Shown in pieces: positions 5,463 through 6,181 of a DNA stretch of 6,181 nt. Location: positions 1 through 6,181 of the forward strand of contig JAAAOH010000095.1 in NCBI GenBank assembly GCA_009908925.1, given 5' to 3'. The DNA is from Spirochaetota bacterium. GTDB lineage: Bacteria > Spirochaetota > Spirochaetia > DSM-27196 > PWMO01. The translations under genes and the position numbers were made by a program. The stretch's first letter is position 1. The number at the start of each line of letters is the position of its first letter. The notes beneath the pieces are model-generated. The model saw nothing but the letters and a program-made list of their open reading frames with translations, did not search any database and was not told where the DNA came from.

Positions 5463-5954
5463 ATGCGGAACTACGCATCCCTGCAGGCGCTGATCCAGGA
5501 ACTCGAAAACGACGCCGGAGAGATAGAGCGCCTTCGTTCCAGGAACGAGACCGCCTGGGAGCGGATACGACAAGGTGCGAACGATCCGGTGGATTGGGGC
5601 GCGCTGGGATTCACGATTCAGACACTCTACGGCGTGCTCGAGAATTATTTCCTGCGTATCTCGAAGTACTTCGAGAACAACCTGCCCGGCGACCGGTGGC
5701 ACATGGGACTTGTCGAGAAGATGCGCCTCGATATCCCCAACGTACGGCCGGCCTTCCTCGAAACCGACGAGCAACTCGGCGAAGTCAGGCAGATACTCAG
5801 GTTTCGGCATCGGCTGCGCCATCTCTACGGCGAAGACCTCGACCCTGCAAAGACACGGGAGATACAGAAAGTTGTCGAGTCCTTCTTCCAGACCTTCCCG
5901 GCGCTTCACCAGCGGTTCATCGCCAGGCTCCGGAGTATCGCGGATGCCCTTTGA
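5463..5954 (+). CDS. hepT: HEPN-domain ribonuclease toxin, HepT-like
   Basis: A 163-residue, mostly helical protein. HepT toxins are HEPN RNases that cleave RNA through an R-x4-6-H motif. Here FRHRLRHLYG (114-123) supplies Arg115, four residues, then His120, followed by Leu and Tyr122: the R-x4-H-x-Y arrangement of HepT. The position after the Arg is His rather than the frequent Asn; polar variants occur in HEPN proteins. The preceding helices include GFTIQTLYGVLENYFLRISK (49-68), a typical HEPN four-helix-bundle segment. The downstream nucleotidyltransferase overlaps it by 11 bases, matching known HEPN/MNT pairs, in which the partner AMPylates the tyrosine and silences the RNase. ATG at 5463 was chosen because it opens the conserved frame and sits next to a TATAAT box; there is no SD. 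The protein is somewhat longer than the ~130-145 residues common for HepT, so it may belong to a divergent subgroup. Confidence 0.8.
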   Translation: MRNYASLQALIQELENDAGEIERLRSRNETAWERIRQGANDPVDWGALGFTIQTLYGVLENYFLRISKYFENNLPGDRWHMGLVEKMRLDIPNVRPAFLETDEQLGEVRQILRFRHRLRHLYGEDLDPAKTREIQKVVESFFQTFPALHQRFIARLRSIADAL

Positions 5955-6181
5955 CCCCGAGCGATACGCGGCAGGACTCCGCCGCGAGAATGAGCGCGAG
6001 GCGGCGGCCATCCACGAGGCGGCCCGGCGCGCCCGGACGGAGGCTCGCAGACTGGCCGCCGAGATCGGCGCCGCCGACGCCGGGGTCCGCGTCGTCTACC
6101 TCTTCGGTTCGCTCGCCTCGGGTGAGCCGCGGCACCTCGACTTCGACATCGACCTGGCGCTCGACGGCGGTGACGTGTACG
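5944..6181 (+). CDS. mntA: MntA-type nucleotidyltransferase antitoxin, 3' end outside the window
   Basis: The first 79 codons are visible. A charged, probably helical N-terminus (about 4-42, rich in Ala, Arg and Glu) leads to the minimal nucleotidyltransferase signature: LFGSLASGEPRHLDFDIDLA (53-72), with Gly55-Ser56 and the metal-binding pair Asp68/Asp70 at the spacing of GS-x11-DxD. In MntA/HepT systems this enzyme transfers AMP from ATP to the toxin tyrosine, inactivating it. ATG at 5944 is used: it overlaps the hepT end by 11 bases in another frame and places the signature at a plausible depth. GC is about 73% by hand count, far above hepT (about 58% in one line), which is odd for a co-inherited pair. 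The Phe before the catalytic Asp replaces the common Ser. Confidence 0.85.
   Translation, partial: MPFDPERYAAGLRRENEREAAAIHEAARRARTEARRLAAEIGAADAGVRVVYLFGSLASGEPRHLDFDIDLALDGGDVY

Noticed and set aside
5400..6011. 203-codon minus-strand open frame opposite hepT
   Set aside because: The plus strand carries the HEPN and nucleotidyltransferase motifs and the promoter; this frame shows no family features.

Overview
This is a bacterial accessory (defence-island type) segment with no core or housekeeping gene. It holds a restriction-modification cluster, remnants of toxin-antitoxin (TA) genes, an IS21-family insertion sequence and the start of a HEPN/MNT toxin-antitoxin pair. Good Shine-Dalgarno (SD) sites, ATGA and TGATG stop/start overlaps and the gene families are all bacterial. 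The phylum cannot be fixed from these mobile genes. Base composition is patchy: hand counts give about 52% GC in one dcm line, about 58% in one hepT line and about 73% in the mntA portion, so the segment looks assembled from several sources.

Layout: bases 2-691 are the 3' part of an HNH restriction endonuclease gene whose start lies upstream of the window. A DNA cytosine-5 methyltransferase (729-1934) follows after 37 bases, and a Vsr-type mismatch endonuclease (1846-2283) overlaps its 3' end by 89 bases. These three same-strand genes form an m5C restriction-modification/repair set: the HNH enzyme cuts, the methylase protects, and Vsr repairs T:G mismatches left when 5-methylcytosine deaminates.

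Bases 2283-2520 hold TA debris: a possible higB tail, the first third of a HigA-like antitoxin that stops beside a perfect 22-base palindrome, a possible C-terminal tail of another toxin, and the first five codons of a CopG-family antitoxin. That antitoxin is split by the IS21-family element (2521-4990, istA and istB on the minus strand), flanked by the direct repeat AATATGAC; the remaining 97 codons resume at 4999. Joining the halves across one repeat copy restores a normal 102-residue protein.

After a hairpin-rich gap (5293-5462), a HEPN ribonuclease of HepT type (5463-5954) begins directly downstream of a consensus -10 box with no SD, suggesting a leaderless mRNA. It overlaps by 11 bases an MntA-type nucleotidyltransferase antitoxin (5944 to beyond the window end). 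In the known MntA/HepT systems the nucleotidyltransferase AMPylates a tyrosine beside the HEPN catalytic motif; the corresponding Tyr is present here. No wholly new system is evident. The best points are the reconstructable IS interruption of a TA pair whose toxin already seems lost, and the divergent HepT/MntA pair.
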